A stretch of 24,623 bases of DNA, taken from positions 1-24,623 of the IMG/VR virus record IMGVR_UViG_3300042521_001660; one strand, written 5' to 3'. The notes beneath the pieces are model-generated. The model did no database searches. It was not told the origin of the DNA and saw only the letters and a program-made list of their open reading frames with translations. Shown here in pieces: positions 1 through 8,600 of the stretch. The stretch is from a virus. Both the position numbers and the translations under genes were made by a program. Each line of letters begins with the position of its first letter. Within the stretch, counting starts at the first letter, position 1.

Positions 1-1259
1 TACCATTCAATTACAGATCGGCAGGTTTCCACATGGATGTAAATGCAAGTGGTTTAACAATCGGACCTGAGTTCTCAACAAGTGGAGATCCAAGATTTAT
101 TTGTGGTAACTCTCCGTTCATTACTGAACCTGAATTACCAACAAATGCATATTATAGATTGTTCGCACGTAAATTCACTTTATTAGTTCAAGGTGGTTTT
201 GATGGTTGGGACATTTATAGAGAATGGAGAACCAACGAAGATAGATTCCAAATTGGTAGATCAGGTTATTTGAATGGTGCATGTCCATCTACAAGATACC
301 CGAACGCAACAGGTTGGGGAGCATTTAAAGAAATTTCTTTAGGTGATGGAACACAAAACTTTGCAAATACTGACTACTACGCATATCTTTTAGGACAACA
401 AACTTTCGCAAACCCTGAAGCAACAAACATCAACGTGTTTGTAACTCCAGGTATCGATTATGTAAATAATAGTAATCTTGTGGAAGATGCGGTTCAAATG
501 ATCGAGTTCAACAGAGCGGATTCACTATATGTTTGCACCACACCTGATGTTGATTTATTCTCACCGGCTAACTCAGGAACTGATATATTTATCTACCCAA
601 CTGAGGCTGTTGATAATTTGGATAATACAGGAATTGACTCTAACTATACCGCAACTTACTATCCGTGGGTTTTGACAAGAGATAGTGTGAATAACACTCA
701 AATTTATATCCCACCGACAGCTCAGGTAACAAGAAACTTAGCGTTGACAGATAACATCGCATTCCCATGGTTCGCTGCGGCGGGTTACACTCGTGGTATT
801 GTAAATTGTATCAAAGCTCGTAAGAAATTGACTCAAGAAGATAGAGACATTCTTTATGTTGGTAGAATTAACCCAATTGCAACTTTCTCAGATGTGGGAA
901 CCGTAATTTGGGGTAATAAAACTTTACAAGTAAGAGAATCGGCTCTTGATAGAATTAACGTTAGAAGATTGTTATTACAAGCTCGTAAATTAATTTCGGC
1001 AGTATCGGTAAGATTATTGTTTGAACAAAACGATGCACAAGTTAGACAAGACTTCTTAAATGCGGTCAATCCTATCTTAGATGCTATTAGACGAGATCGA
1101 GGTTTATATGACTTTAGAGTGACGGTTTCATCTGATCCTGAAGATATTGATAGAAATCAATTGACAGGTAAGATTTACATAAAACCTACAAGAGCTCTTG
1201 AATTTATAGACATCACGTTCTATATCACACCAACGGGAGCGTCATTTGAAAATATATAA
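1..1259 (+). CDS. 18: Contractile tail sheath protein, gp18-like (partial, 5' end missing)
   Basis: This is the C-terminal ~419 residues of a contractile tail sheath protein, which polymerises around the tail tube and contracts to drive the tube into the host. The frame is open from base 3 to the stop, with codons continuing upstream of the first ATG at base 33, so that ATG is internal and the true start lies outside the window. The last ~140 residues have the conserved sheath C-terminal pattern: an 'RKKLTQEDRDILYVGRINP' stretch, then 'VIWGNKTL', then 'RINVRRLL' with a long helix, and a closing beta segment ending in 'FIDITFYITPTG'. T4 gp18 is 659 aa, so roughly a third to two fifths is missing if lengths are similar. 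A strong hairpin terminator follows the stop. The assignment is confident from family knowledge; the number of missing residues is inference. Confidence 0.93.
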   Translation, partial: PFNYRSAGFHMDVNASGLTIGPEFSTSGDPRFICGNSPFITEPELPTNAYYRLFARKFTLLVQGGFDGWDIYREWRTNEDRFQIGRSGYLNGACPSTRYPNATGWGAFKEISLGDGTQNFANTDYYAYLLGQQTFANPEATNINVFVTPGIDYVNNSNLVEDAVQMIEFNRADSLYVCTTPDVDLFSPANSGTDIFIYPTEAVDNLDNTGIDSNYTATYYPWVLTRDSVNNTQIYIPPTAQVTRNLALTDNIAFPWFAAAGYTRGIVNCIKARKKLTQEDRDILYVGRINPIATFSDVGTVIWGNKTLQVRESALDRINVRRLLLQARKLISAVSVRLLFEQNDAQVRQDFLNAVNPILDAIRRDRGLYDFRVTVSSDPEDIDRNQLTGKIYIKPTRALEFIDITFYITPTGASFENI

Positions 1260-1282
1260 GTTGGTTTAAATAAAAAAATAGG

Positions 1283-1307
1283 GGGGGGCGATGTTCTCCC
1301 CTTTTTT
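1283..1307 (+). terminator. Rho-independent terminator after the sheath gene
   Basis: A GGGGGG (1283-1288) / CTCCCC (1296-1301) stem with one G-U pair and a 7-base loop is followed directly by six T (1302-1307). It lies 23 bases after the sheath stop codon. The G run is eight long (1281-1288), which stands out in this AT-rich sequence. The ATG at 1291 lies in the loop, which argues against it as a start codon. Confidence 0.85.
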
Positions 1308-1318
1308 AATATTAATAA

Positions 1319-1325
1319 TATTTAT
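1319..1325 (+). promoter_or_regulatory. TATTTAT motif upstream of the HAD gene
   Basis: One of seven exact TATTTAT copies found in short gaps before genes. It sits only 4 bases before the preferred start of the HAD phosphatase gene. That is too close for an ordinary -10 box with a leader, so its role here is uncertain. Confidence 0.3.
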
Positions 1326-1329
1326 TGTT

Positions 1330-2172
1330 ATGAGTTATTCTAGTAAAGTAAAAAAAATTATATCAGAAATCATTCAAGACCAATTAAAACCAACTATGAA
1401 ATATTATGCATTTGATTGGGATGATAATCTAATGTATATGCCAACTAAAATATATTTAAAAAGTGACAAGGGAAAGGTTGTTGGTATGTCCACCGAAGAT
1501 TTTGCGGAGTATCGATCTGAAATAGGAAAAAAACCTTTTAAATATGAGGGGAACATAATTGTGGATTTTGACGATGATGCTTTTAGAGATTTCCGTGTTT
1601 CGGGTGATAAAAAGTTTATGACCGATGCGATGACCGCTCAAGTTGGTCCGGCATGGTCCGATTTTGTTGAGGCGGTTAATAACGGTTCAATTTTTTCTAT
1701 AATCACCGCTAGAGGACATACCCCAAGTGTTTTAAAAGATACTATTCATAATTTAATTAACAAAAATAAGTATGGTTTAAATAAAAAAGAAATTGTTAAA
1801 AACCTTAGAAAATATAGAGATATAACTGATGAGGAGGATTTAACAGACGACGAACTTATAGAAACATATTTAGAAATGTGTAAATACCACCCCGTTAGTT
1901 TTGGTGAAGGTTCGGCCGCCAATCCCGAAGAACTTAAAGTAAGTGCAATGAAACAATTTATGGAGTATGTAAAAAATCTATCTCATAGACTACAAGAAAA
2001 GGCATATTTCAAAAACAAAATTTCAAACTACTTTACACCTTATATAGGGTTTTCAGATGATGATTTAAAAAATGTTCAAGCAATGAAAAAGCATTTTGAT
2101 GATGAAAGTGGATTAGATATTTATCATACTGGAGGAGGAGAAAAACTAAATTTGAGTAAAATACCGGACTAG
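1330..2172 (+). CDS. HAD-superfamily phosphatase-like protein
   Basis: A 280-residue protein with the haloacid dehalogenase signature. Motif I is 'FDWDDNL' (D29, D31, N33), motif II is 'IITARG' (T126), and an acidic motif IV-like stretch 'GFSDDD' lies at 240-245. HAD enzymes are mostly Mg-dependent phosphatases that use the first Asp as nucleophile; the substrate here cannot be read from sequence. Position 33 is Asn where many phosphatases have Thr or Val. I chose the ATG at 1330 over the in-frame ATG at 1291: the earlier one lies in the terminator loop and would add a hydrophobic 13-residue stretch encoded by the terminator T run. The gene sits between sheath and tube genes, where T4 has none, behind its own terminator, so it looks like an inserted accessory gene. 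A nucleic-acid end phosphatase role is possible but only speculation. Confidence 0.75.
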   Translation: MSYSSKVKKIISEIIQDQLKPTMKYYAFDWDDNLMYMPTKIYLKSDKGKVVGMSTEDFAEYRSEIGKKPFKYEGNIIVDFDDDAFRDFRVSGDKKFMTDAMTAQVGPAWSDFVEAVNNGSIFSIITARGHTPSVLKDTIHNLINKNKYGLNKKEIVKNLRKYRDITDEEDLTDDELIETYLEMCKYHPVSFGEGSAANPEELKVSAMKQFMEYVKNLSHRLQEKAYFKNKISNYFTPYIGFSDDDLKNVQAMKKHFDDESGLDIYHTGGGEKLNLSKIPD

Positions 2173-2227
2173 TTAATATATAATTTGAAAAATATTGGAA
2201 GTAAATAGAAAAAATTTATTTTCACAG

Positions 2228-2234
2228 TATTTAT
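2228..2234 (+). promoter_or_regulatory. TATTTAT motif upstream of the tail tube gene
   Basis: An exact TATTTAT copy followed by AATAAAAAATAAAAC, 33 bases before the tail tube start. The 95-base gap between the HAD and tube genes is almost pure A/T, and a separate promoter for the abundant tube protein would make sense. The motif is seen; its promoter role is inferred. Confidence 0.4.
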
Positions 2235-2267
2235 AATAAAAAATAAAACAAAATTAAAAAATAAAAC

Positions 2268-2756
2268 ATGGCTGATTTATTAATGAAAATGCCGATTCCC
2301 TACGAGCCAAAAAGGGAGAACCGATGGATTTTGAGGTTTCCATCATCACTTGGTATTAACGAGTGGTATGTTGAGACGACATCAAGACCTAAACTTACTA
2401 TTACACCTACGGAAATTCAATTTTTAAACACATCAACCTATGTTGCTGGTAGATTTACATGGGGTGAACTTCCTGTGACTTTTCGTGATCCAATCGGACC
2501 TTCAGCCTCTCAAGCTGTTATGGAATGGATTAGATTATGTGCTGAGTCAGTGACAGGTCGTATGGGTTATGCTGCGGGTTACAAAAAGAATGTTGACCTT
2601 GAAATGTTGGACCCAACAGGAGTTGTTGTTGAAAAATGGATATTAGAAGGGACATTTTTAACTGGTTATGATGGAGGATCCCTAACATATTCAAGTGACG
2701 GTTTAGCAAAAATTTCGTGTAATATGAGAATGGACCGTTGTATATTGGTATATTAA
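2268..2756 (+). CDS. 19: Tail tube protein, gp19-like
   Basis: A 162-residue protein, essentially the same length as T4 gp19 (163 aa), which stacks as hexameric rings to form the inner tail tube through which DNA passes. The N-terminal 'KRENRWILRF' and the following 'WYVETTSRPKL' are typical of the T4-type tube family. The middle, with 'FRDPIGPSASQAVMEW', and the C-terminal segment 'LTYSSDGLAKISCNMRMD' fit the beta-barrel and closing strands. It follows an A-rich leader without Shine-Dalgarno sequence and is ended by a strong terminator, as expected for a highly expressed single gene. It lies directly before the probable tail assembly chaperone and tape measure genes. Confidence 0.92.
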   Translation: MADLLMKMPIPYEPKRENRWILRFPSSLGINEWYVETTSRPKLTITPTEIQFLNTSTYVAGRFTWGELPVTFRDPIGPSASQAVMEWIRLCAESVTGRMGYAAGYKKNVDLEMLDPTGVVVEKWILEGTFLTGYDGGSLTYSSDGLAKISCNMRMDRCILVY

Positions 2757-2778
2757 CATAATATTTTTTTCTATTTCA

Positions 2779-2814
2779 AAGACCTATTCACTTTACTAGT
2801 GGTAGGTCTTTTTT
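2779..2814 (+). terminator. Rho-independent terminator after the tail tube gene
   Basis: An 8-bp stem AAGACCTA (2779-2786) / TAGGTCTT (2803-2810) encloses a second small CACT/AGTG stem. The T run covers 2809-2814, and further T-rich sequence follows. It lies 22 bases after the tube stop codon. Confidence 0.9.
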
Positions 2815-2835
2815 ATTTTTATAATAAAAAGAAAT

Positions 2836-3606
2836 ATGGAAGAAGATGTATATAAAGCAGGACAAGCAGAATTTAATTTACCACACGATGTTGTCCAACT
2901 CCCATCGGGAGGAATTTTTTACAAATCAAAAAAGAAATCGGTTAAAGTTGGTTATTTAACTGCGATGGATGAAAATATTATTGCAGAAGCCGACTTTAAA
3001 AAAAGTATTCAAGAAAGTATTATTCTCCCTTTACTAAGAAACAAGTTATATGAAAGAGATCTTAGACCTGAAGAATTATTAGACGGTGATGTTGAAGCGA
3101 TACTTCTTTTTTTAAGAAATACATCTTTTGGTCCTGAATATAAAATTTCTGCGATAGATCCGGCAAATGACGAAAAATTTCTCGCAACTATTCTATTAGA
3201 TGAATTAAACATTAAAAAAACTAACGTTCATCCAAACGACGAAGGTCTTTTAGAAACAACACTTCCTGTGTCAGGAAAAAAAGTTAAATTAAAATTTTTG
3301 ACTAGTTCTGACAAAGTAGAAATTACAAGAATACTACAATCTTATCCGTCTGAACGAACCGCACCTTCTATCACTACAAAACTATTATATCATATCGTTG
3401 AGTTGGATGGGGAAAAAGATAAATCTAAAATTTCAACCTTTGTCCAACAAATGCCAATTGGAGATTCAAAATATATCAGAAGATTTTTATTAGACAACGA
3501 ACCTAGATTAGATCTATCACGAGAAGTAATCGCCCCGTCAGGAGAAAGAGTAATGGTCGACATTACTTTTGGGGTGGAGTTTTTTCGGCCTTTCCTATCA
3601 GTATAA
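2836..3606 (+). CDS. 26: gp26-like tail/baseplate assembly protein (short, zero-frame product)
   Basis: A 256-residue protein resembling the T4 gp26 family (T4_baseplate type). The opening 'VVQLPSGGIFYKSKKK' followed by a segment on 'LTAMDENIIAEADF' is typical. Central helical regions lead to a second beta pair around 'VSGKKVKLKFLTSSDKVEI' (~143-165). The zero frame ends in 'ITFGVEFFRPFLSV'. The next ~130 bases hold no ATG-started gene of useful length, but the +1 frame stays open from 3554 to 3736 and encodes a chaperone-like tail. The gene lies between tube and tape measure, where long-tailed phages keep the frameshifted G/GT chaperone pair. I therefore read it as the short partner of such a pair. 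The family match is from memory; the chaperone role is inferred from position and frame structure. Confidence 0.7.
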   Translation: MEEDVYKAGQAEFNLPHDVVQLPSGGIFYKSKKKSVKVGYLTAMDENIIAEADFKKSIQESIILPLLRNKLYERDLRPEELLDGDVEAILLFLRNTSFGPEYKISAIDPANDEKFLATILLDELNIKKTNVHPNDEGLLETTLPVSGKKVKLKFLTSSDKVEITRILQSYPSERTAPSITTKLLYHIVELDGEKDKSKISTFVQQMPIGDSKYIRRFLLDNEPRLDLSREVIAPSGERVMVDITFGVEFFRPFLSV

Positions 3607-3736
3607 AACTGTAATCTTAGACGAGTTTTATTATTTTTCTAGAATATTTAGAACACAATATTCTGAGTTTCTAAATATGCCAACTTACGTTAGAAAGTAT
3701 TTGGTTAATAAATACGTGGAAGACAACAAAAAATAA
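3554..3736 (+). CDS. +1-frame extension of the gp26-like gene (probable programmed frameshift, T-like domain)
   Basis: Relative to the gene starting at 2836, the +1 frame has a stop at 3551-3553 and is then open to TAA at 3734-3736. From 3587 it encodes 49 residues running through 'VILDEFYYFSRIF' and 'SEFLNMPTYVRKYLVNKY'. This resembles the short C-terminal extensions of tail assembly chaperones ('...MP.Y.RKY...'). The only ATG (3677) would leave 19 residues, so independent translation is unlikely. The overlap with the zero frame is 3554-3606. The best shift site is the TTT TTT run (3580-3585) followed by C and the apparently rare Arg codon CGG: a +1 slip, or a -2 slip on the T run, gives this frame. 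The fused protein would be about 300 aa. Frames and stops are seen directly; the shift site and efficiency are inferred. A sequencing error or true frameshift mutation is the alternative. Confidence 0.65.
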   Translation, partial: WSTLLLGWSFFGLSYQYKTVILDEFYYFSRIFRTQYSEFLNMPTYVRKYLVNKYVEDNKK

Positions 3737-3748
3737 TTCTTAAAAAGG

Positions 3749-3755
3749 TATTTAT
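3749..3755 (+). promoter_or_regulatory. TATTTAT motif upstream of the tape measure gene
   Basis: An exact TATTTAT copy followed by TAAGTAAAATACT, 13 bases before the start at 3769. This TATTTATTAA form matches the copy before the ribbon-helix-helix gene at 21778. Confidence 0.4.
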
Positions 3756-3768
3756 TAAGTAAAATACT

Positions 3769-5574
3769 ATGGACGAGGACGAATACGCAAGACTACAAGA
3801 CGAAACAACCAAAGCGAATGCTGATTGGACTTCGAAACAGACCAAAATGTTTTCGGACATGGCCAATTCTACAAATACAACTTTTAATGCCTTTTCACTC
3901 AACATGAATGCTATTGCAGGTGAAATTAACAATACTTTTAGTTCTTTGATAGATGCCATGAATCCATTGGATTCAGACGCTTTTAAAGCCATGGATGAAT
4001 ATGGAACCAAAATACAACGAACATTTGGTTTGGCTAAAAACAGAATGGATGAATTCAAGGACACTATAGCGAATGCGGGGCCCGAACTAATCAAAATGGG
4101 GTTAACTGAGTCAGACATAACTACAAATATGACAAGTATTATGGAGGGGTTGGGAACTACGGCAAGTGTTACAGAAGATGCTATTATAGAAGTAACCGCC
4201 GCTGCAGAAGTAACTGGACAACAAGTAGGGACATTAGCAGAAAACTTTCGTGGTGTTGGTGTATCAATATATGATGTAGGTGAAGAAATGAAAAAGGTTA
4301 CGGATTACGCCAGAAGCGTAGGTGTGTCAGTAAAGGGTGTTTCAGAAGGAGTTGTTTCTAATTTGGCCAAGATAAATACATTTAATTTTGAAAATGGAGT
4401 TGTAGGATTGGCTAAAATGGCTGCCACTTCGGAAAGGTTGGGAATATCAATGGACAAAGTATTTCAAACTGCCGAAGATTTACTTAGTCCTGAAAAAGCA
4501 ATAGACATGTCATCGGCACTTCAAAGACTTGGTGTTACATCATCAGGATTACTTGATCCTTTAAGAGCTATGGACATGGCGCAAAACGATCCTGAAGCCC
4601 TTCAGAAAGAAATGGTTAAACTTGGACAGGAATTTACAACATTCAACGAAAAAACAGGAAAGATGGAAATTTTACCTGGTGCAAAACGAAGAATGAGAGA
4701 AGTGGCCTCTGCCGTAGGAATGACTGCTGAAGAATTTTCGAAAATGGCCTTAAAATCTGCAGATTTCGAAATGAAATTAAAACAGATCAAAATGCCTGAC
4801 ATTGTTGGTGGTAATCAAGAAACTAAAGAACTAATAGCGTCCATGGCACAAATGAAAGATGGTGTTGCGACTATTAAAGTAAAAGATTCGGAAACAGGAA
4901 AAATTGAAGAAAAAAAGGTAGAAGAACTTACACCAGACGATATAAAAGAATTACAAAAGGCAAACGAAGAGTCCTCAAAGAGTATTGAAGATATTGCGAT
5001 GAATCAATTGGATGAAACTAAACAAATTAAAAATTTGTTAGAAAGTGGTGTAGTTGCAACAAAGTTTGCAAAAGCAACTACACCAACATTAAGTAAGTTT
5101 TATGGACAAGTATCAAGTGCGTATAAGAATATTGCAAAAAGCACTGCTGACGTGATTGGAACCACACAACAACAAAGAAAGGCTCAAGAATCAATTTACC
5201 AACCTGTTTCAGGAATAGTTCAGGGTGGATTATCGGGAGACAAAGAAATGATGGTGAAATCAACAAAAGAATTAGATGAAAATATATTCAAAACCTTAGG
5301 TGATTTTGAAACAAGATTCCAAACTTCAGTAAATGAAACTCAAATGAAAATTGTCCAAGATATACAAACCGCATATTCAAAACCTCTTAAGGTTGAAGCA
5401 AAGGCAGATTCTAACATCAATATTGGGTTGAATGTTTCTGGAGCTAACCTGACTTCTGCAGATATTGATAAAATAAAACAAGCTATGTTGAATGATCCTA
5501 CGTTCGCAACTCAATTAAATAAGATATTAGCCGGTGGAACCGTTTCTGCATCAACAGGAGGAAAGAACACATAG
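3769..5574 (+). CDS. Tape-measure-like / baseplate hub protein (gp29-like by position and length)
   Basis: A 601-residue, mostly helical protein, close to the length of T4 gp29 (590 aa), which sets tail length and sits inside the tube. Helical heptad-like stretches dominate. A conserved-looking central block 'AATSERLGISMDKVFQTA' starts near residue 218 and is followed by 'SALQRLGVTSSGLLDPL', a style I associate with tape measures of T4-like phages. The region ~355-400 is charged (a KVKDSETGKIEEKK turn). The end (~541-595) switches to a beta stretch, 'SNINIGLNVSGANL', plus a helix. It directly follows the frameshifted chaperone gene, the standard place for a tape measure. I see no clear membrane segment or peptidase motif. 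The call rests on order, length and composition rather than on a decisive motif. Confidence 0.72.
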   Translation: MDEDEYARLQDETTKANADWTSKQTKMFSDMANSTNTTFNAFSLNMNAIAGEINNTFSSLIDAMNPLDSDAFKAMDEYGTKIQRTFGLAKNRMDEFKDTIANAGPELIKMGLTESDITTNMTSIMEGLGTTASVTEDAIIEVTAAAEVTGQQVGTLAENFRGVGVSIYDVGEEMKKVTDYARSVGVSVKGVSEGVVSNLAKINTFNFENGVVGLAKMAATSERLGISMDKVFQTAEDLLSPEKAIDMSSALQRLGVTSSGLLDPLRAMDMAQNDPEALQKEMVKLGQEFTTFNEKTGKMEILPGAKRRMREVASAVGMTAEEFSKMALKSADFEMKLKQIKMPDIVGGNQETKELIASMAQMKDGVATIKVKDSETGKIEEKKVEELTPDDIKELQKANEESSKSIEDIAMNQLDETKQIKNLLESGVVATKFAKATTPTLSKFYGQVSSAYKNIAKSTADVIGTTQQQRKAQESIYQPVSGIVQGGLSGDKEMMVKSTKELDENIFKTLGDFETRFQTSVNETQMKIVQDIQTAYSKPLKVEAKADSNINIGLNVSGANLTSADIDKIKQAMLNDPTFATQLNKILAGGTVSASTGGKNT

Positions 5575-5609
5575 TGATATTTTATTATAAAAAAAACTAG
5601 CCTATTATC

Positions 5610-5616
5610 TATTTAT
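5610..5616 (+). promoter_or_regulatory. TATTTAT motif upstream of the 1695-aa structural gene
   Basis: An exact TATTTAT copy extended as TATTTATAAAATAAAAA, 10 bases before the ATG at 5627. The extension nearly matches the copy at 18541. The A-run next to the ATG probably also serves translation initiation. Confidence 0.4.
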
Positions 5617-5626
5617 AAAATAAAAA

Positions 5627-8600
5627 ATGGCTGAAAGTTTTTTGTCTTTTGGTAGTTCTGAATCATTCAGAAAACAATTGTTGGTAAGAAACTTACCGGC
5701 ATATAACGTTCCTGGAAGTTACGCTTCACCGGGAAACCCAATTAATTATGAAACAAACTTAACGGTTTCAAACGTAATTGATTCCCCAAATAATTATGTC
5801 TCAACAAATCTTTTTGCAACAGAATTATATCCCCTTAATGAATATGGACCCGAAGGTGGTTTCGGAAGTCCAATAGGGTTAAATAATGTTGCTTCAACCA
5901 ACAACCCTGAGGGAACTAATCAAGGACCATATTATCCAAGACAAGGAACAAACTTAGATGTTGTTAATGAATTTTTTATTGAATCTGCGTATGTCTCAAA
6001 TAAATGGGGACCAAGCGGTGGGTATAAAGATTTAATTATAATCACTGACATACAAAATGCAGGAAACATCTATCAACCATATTGGGATCCGGGATATTAC
6101 AATTATTCGTCTTATCCGACCTTTAACATTGTATTTCAAGATGACCCTATCGGATCAAATGGACCACTTTCATCTGATACCTTCTTAGCTCAAATAGGTG
6201 CATCACAATTAAAATTTGCGTTTAACGAAAGAGTTTCTCAAGAAATACAACAAGCAACAATTGGTGTTATAAACTTAGATACGATAAGTGATCCCTTTTC
6301 TGCTAGTCTATTGGCGACAGGACAACAACCTTTTTTCATACGTGATTGGAGAATTACCGTTCCTGAAAACCCTGCGTTGGCGGCAGTTTCATTGGCAAAT
6401 AGACTAACAGGAACTTATTTTCCCGTTTCTTTTATACCTGGTGATTATTTTGATGACGATAATCCGATAAATAAACCACAAACCGAAGCCGCCTTAGGCG
6501 TTGCAAACAATTTAACGGGAGGTCTTTTAGCTCCTATACTCAACAAGTATAGATCGCCATCTGAAGTATTTGTTGCAAATACAGGTAATGGAACACGGTC
6601 CGCCTTATTTTCCGCATTAGATTACAATTTATATAGACCGGCATATAACAGAGGTTTGATTGGTGGTCTAATTGCGGGAGCGTCAGCTGCCGTAAATAGA
6701 CTATTCGATCAAGATAAAGCACAATCTTCAGGGTATTACGTTGGTAGTGAAAACGCTGAACCGTCTCAAATTGATGGACCACCAAATCAACTACCTGTAA
6801 ATCAATTCGGAGTCCAACAACAAAGTATTGTATATGGACCACAAGAATTGGGAATATTATATGAAGGAAATGAAGAGGCAATTAAGTTTGGTTTAAAAGG
6901 TAGATCATATACTGATGGTGGTGGAACTTCAGGTCAATTAGTATGGACTTCACCAAAATATAAACCAAATGCGGGTTTTAGAGCCACGGCTGGTGGTGGT
7001 GTGGGTAGTTTGGATGATGAATTTAATCAAATTTCTGCGGACTATCTACAATATCAATCAACCGATATTGAGTTTAGACCTGGATCAATTCTTTATGAAA
7101 CACAAAGACTTGTTGATTCTGCAGATCAAGTTCAAGGACAAACAAGATTAAAACATGTTGGAACCGCGATCAATCAAGTTTCAAAAGTTTTTAACGATGG
7201 GTATAAAGAAATAACAAAAGGATCACAAGTAGTTTCATATGTGAATCAGGCGGACGGAACTCAAGCGGGACTGGAATATTGTAGAATTTTCCAAAAAGAC
7301 ACACCATATTATACATTTGCTGATCTACAGAAAACAGATGGTATTACAAAATCGGGTAGAAGATTTGACTATTCAATATTTGATAACACATATAATTTGA
7401 ATATTGCTCCATTAAGAAATCCTGGATCAACAAATATTGTTGATGGTAAAGTGAAAAAATATATGTTTTCATTAGAAAACTTAGCTTGGAGAACTTCTGA
7501 TAGACCAGGATTTACGTATGATGATTTACCTGTTTGTGAAAGAGGCCCAAATGGTGGGAGAATTATGTGGTTCCCACCTTATGATTTAAAATTTTCTGAT
7601 GACGCAAAACCCGATTTTGCAACAACAACATTTATTGGAAGACCAGAACCAATATATACATATAAAAATACATCAAGATCAGGATCACTTAATTGGACAA
7701 TTATTGTGGATAACCCCGCAATGATGAATACAATAATTGAAAAACAAATGAAAGGTGCGGGAAAAGAAAGAGTTCAAAGTATTGTTGATTCTTTTTATGC
7801 CGGTTGTGTTAAATATGATTTATATGAGTTAGGTATTAAATTCAATACAATCCCAACAAAAGATTTATTTACATATCAACAAATACTAAATAACCCACGA
7901 CTAACCACTGAAGAACAAATACAGGTTTTACAGAGTATTCCTAGTAATGTTGCAACCAATAAGACAAATGATTCGACCGGTGCCGATACTCCAGGAGGTC
8001 AAACTAATAATGGAACTACTACGGCTGGCAAGCCAGTTGAAGTTGAAGTTGATTTAAAAGAATATGAAGGACTTGGTTTTTATTTTGACAATGATTGCCC
8101 TGAATGTAAAAACTCAACTGCGGTAGTTGCAAGTCAACCGTATGATTATTGGTATAATGGTTATGTGGGAAATAAAACATTATACCAACAAAAAGCGCCG
8201 GCTAAAGTGCAACCAGAAGGAAGCTCAACCATTTTTTCAGGAGTAAACGTATCGAACTTTTTTACTGAAATTGTAGAGGGTAATTTTAGTGCAATAAAAG
8301 ACAAATTATTACCACAAATTGACGATATTTTAACAAATAAAGGAAAGGTTGAAATACAAATGGTTGGGTCTGCATCACCAACGGCATCCGTTTCTTATAA
8401 TGAAAAATTATCACAAAGAAGAAATAACTCCGTGGAGCAATGGTTTTCAAAACAAGTTTTGAAAGATGGAACCGCAATTAGCACCTATATTACTAGCGGT
8501 AACTTCAAAGTAAATTTGATAGCCAAAGGTGAAACAATATCAATACCAAAATCAAGAGCTGCGGCATCAGGAACAACCGATCCTAATGATGCAACTGTCA

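Noticed and set aside
1291-1329. Upstream ATG extending the HAD protein by 13 hydrophobic residues, suggesting a membrane or signal segment
   Set aside because: The ATG lies in the loop of the terminator and the hydrophobic residues come from its T run and AT-rich spacer. The start at 1330 gives a normal HAD N-terminus.
3677-3736. A separate tiny gene starting at ATG 3677
   Set aside because: It would encode only 19 residues, and the same frame is open and coding-like for 41 codons upstream, which fits a frameshift extension better.
3705-4118. A 137-codon minus-strand open frame over the start of the tape measure gene
   Set aside because: It overlaps the start of a convincing + strand gene and its frame follows the complementary codons; no motif or start context supports it.
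6540-6881. A 113-codon minus-strand frame inside the 1695-aa gene
   Set aside because: Entirely antisense within a clear structural gene, with a hydrophobic/His-rich composition typical of shadow frames.
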